Assembly (NCBI GenBank): GCA_036675035.1
Contig: JAKFFO010000017.1
Location: 1 to 44,785 of the forward strand
Direction: 5' to 3'
Length of the DNA: 44,785 nucleotides
Origin: MESE01 sp036675035
GTDB taxonomy: Bacteria > Pseudomonadota > Gammaproteobacteria > Burkholderiales > Burkholderiaceae_D
This document shows positions 43,626 to 44,785 of the stretch, piece by piece. A program made the position numbers and the translations under genes. Within the stretch, counting starts at the first letter, position 1. Each line of letters starts with the position of its first letter. Below the pieces are notes generated by a model. The model did no database searches. It was not told the origin of the DNA and saw only the letters and a program-made list of their open reading frames with translations.

Positions 43626-44546
43626 CTAAAACACATATTTGACGACACCTACCATGTTCGCCGCAGGCACAAAGCCCCAATAGCGGCTGTCGTAACTGTT
43701 GTCTCGATTGTCTCCCAGCACCAGGTAGCTTTGCAGTGGCACTTTGCAGGAAAAGCCCGTAGCGTCGTATTGACAAAGCTCTTTATGAGGAAAATTTCCG
43801 ACCTTTAATGGTGCGGTGGATACGCTTTCGTCGATCATGATTGAGTAAGATTTTTCGCCAATCGATTCGCTAAACATTTTGAAGTATCTGAGCTCATCCT
43901 GATCCAGATGTTCACCCTGCTCTTCGCGCTTAATCTGGGCGCCATTAATCGAGAGAATTTTGTCTCTATAAACAATATGATCGCCGGGCAGCCCGATCAG
44001 GCGTTTTACGTAATTCGTGCTTGGGTCAATCGGATTCGCAAACACCACCAGATCGCCGCGCTGCAATGGCGCCGTGATAGCGGTCCTTAGAACCGGGACC
44101 CCGTATGCCTGATAATTTCCGTAACCCCATTTGCTTGCAATCAGATGCGCATTGCGCGGAATGCTTGGCGTCATGGATGCAGACGGAAAACGGAAAGGCT
44201 CATACAAAAACGTCCTGAACAATACGAGTGGTATCGCCATCAGAATGTAAAGCAACGCTATTCCAAATAGCTTGCTGTACCAGGGACGCTGCGCAACCGA
44301 TTGATACTGTTTGGCTCTGCGGTAAGCATGAACCGCGCAAATCGTCATCAACGAAACGTGCAAAACGATACCGACAACAGGCTGGCTGGAATAGATCAGC
44401 GCCACGATTGCGACTACCAGTGCAGCAAAAAAGTATCCAATCGCCCACCCGACCGAAGCGCCATACAGCATTCCGCCGGGTTGCCATATCGCGCCAAGCA
44501 CTGCGGCAAGCCACGGCTTTGGAGCCCACATCGTTGCATTTGACAT
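43626..44546 (-). CDS. Type I signal peptidase with multi-helix N-terminus
   Basis: AAGGAA six bases before the ATG supports the start. The 306-residue protein has three or four N-terminal hydrophobic helices (about 10-20, 31-52, 57-74, 92-112). The S26 catalytic region follows: EPFRFPSASMTPSI with Ser124, NYVKRLIGLPGDHI with Lys181, and the box GDNRDNSYDSRYWGFVP. It should cut signal peptides on the outer face of the inner membrane. The N-terminus differs from the two-helix LepB layout, suggesting an accessory signal peptidase rather than the housekeeping enzyme. The M48 gene follows 50 bp downstream and a CCTGACCC motif lies between them. Confidence 0.92.
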   Translation of the reverse strand: MSNATMWAPKPWLAAVLGAIWQPGGMLYGASVGWAIGYFFAALVVAIVALIYSSQPVVGIVLHVSLMTICAVHAYRRAKQYQSVAQRPWYSKLFGIALLYILMAIPLVLFRTFLYEPFRFPSASMTPSIPRNAHLIASKWGYGNYQAYGVPVLRTAITAPLQRGDLVVFANPIDPSTNYVKRLIGLPGDHIVYRDKILSINGAQIKREEQGEHLDQDELRYFKMFSESIGEKSYSIMIDESVSTAPLKVGNFPHKELCQYDATGFSCKVPLQSYLVLGDNRDNSYDSRYWGFVPAANMVGVVKYVF

Positions 44547-44603
44547 GTTCGATTCCTTGATCAGCGGGGAACGAATTACATTCGCGCCTTAATTTTGCAG
44601 GTT

Positions 44604-44642
44604 AACGACTTGGTGAGCTGTAGCTTTGCCAAGCAAGTCGTT
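44604..44642. repeat. Inverted repeat upstream of the signal peptidase gene
   Basis: ACGACTTGG and CCAAGCAAGTCGT are complementary apart from an inserted base, with a loop of about 15 bases. It is one of three inverted repeats in the final 190 bases of the window. Confidence 0.55.
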
Positions 44643-44659
44643 GCCAATCGTCCGCACAT

Positions 44660-44689
44660 CATCGTCTCCCATATATATGGGAGACGATG
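44660..44689. repeat. Perfect 30-bp palindrome
   Basis: The left arm CATCGTCTCCCATAT is followed immediately by its exact reverse complement, with no loop. A smaller repeat TCTGCA-N7-TGCAGA lies about 20 bases to the right. No gene is seen from 44547 to the end of the window; the promoter of the signal peptidase gene must be here. Confidence 0.8.
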
Positions 44690-44785
44690 GTAATTAGCAG
44701 CATTAATCTGCAAAAACATGCAGACTTTAAGCGTAAGCAGCTTACTAGACCTATTGCAAAAAGGTAAGATGCAGCGAATCAGTTC

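Noticed and set aside
1..44785. Search for tRNA, rRNA and CRISPR arrays
   Set aside because: No T-arm-like GTTCGAATCC with a matching acceptor stem, no rRNA sequence, and no regularly spaced direct repeats of 25-40 bases were seen.

Overview
The window reads as chromosomal DNA of a betaproteobacterium of the order Burkholderiales, most likely the family Oxalobacteraceae. This is inferred from family content (DUF4148-like, DUF3297, DUF2855, DUF4142 and DUF2214 proteins, an ECF41 sigma factor, RsbRD-GGDEF-EAL signalling), from codon use, and from moderate GC content with AT-richer patches near 1-3300, 5100-5400 and 6400-6860. I see no rRNA, tRNA, CRISPR array, phage module or complete insertion sequence. 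Most genes are single or paired, often divergent from their own regulator.

Layout. 1-7370: envelope and secreted proteins of mostly unknown function (two tandem lipoproteins, a valine-rich lipoprotein, a secreted HExxH protein, a DUF4148-like protein), an HTATIP2-like SDR and a DUF3297 protein. 7389-8712: a small membrane protein divergent from an XRE/MmyB-type regulator, with a perfect inverted repeat between them. 9769-11241: an ECF41 module, that is an AhpD-like protein and an ECF41 sigma factor preceded by a textbook ECF41 promoter. 11459-15086: tautomerase/LysR and DUF2855/TetR divergent pairs. 15340-17873: a small hypothetical protein, a DUF2214 membrane protein and an NHL-repeat lipoprotein. 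17946-19264: a tandem SnoaL-like gene and a broken MerR gene behind an intact MerR-type promoter. 19578-23283: a BCCT transporter, a zinc alcohol dehydrogenase with 14-bp tandem repeats upstream, and an unknown gene. 23896-29314: a YdcZ-type transporter, a MerR-like regulator divergent from a fasciclin protein, a GAF-EAL protein and a DUF4142 protein. 29649-33966: a GST-like protein, an aldehyde dehydrogenase and a zinc-free MDR oxidoreductase. 34213-38940: an unknown protein, a degenerate receiver-like protein and a large RsbRD-PAS3-GGDEF-EAL protein. 39232-41424: a GlxA-type regulator divergent from a homocysteine S-methyltransferase. 42004-44546: an M48 membrane metalloprotease downstream of an atypical type I signal peptidase.

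Three threads link the genes. First, several local switches show both the regulator and a plausible site: ECF41, XRE, MerR/SnoaL and MerR/fasciclin. Second, cyclic-di-GMP turnover is encoded by two proteins (GAF-EAL and GGDEF-EAL). Third, a family of long palindromes with TTAAAAGGGGCC ends lies just 3' of genes, mostly between convergent genes, and short CCTGACCC motifs are scattered between genes. No single unprecedented system is obvious. The strongest observations are the ECF41 promoter match, the MerR gene broken while its promoter is kept, the palindrome family, and the 14-bp iterons upstream of the alcohol dehydrogenase.
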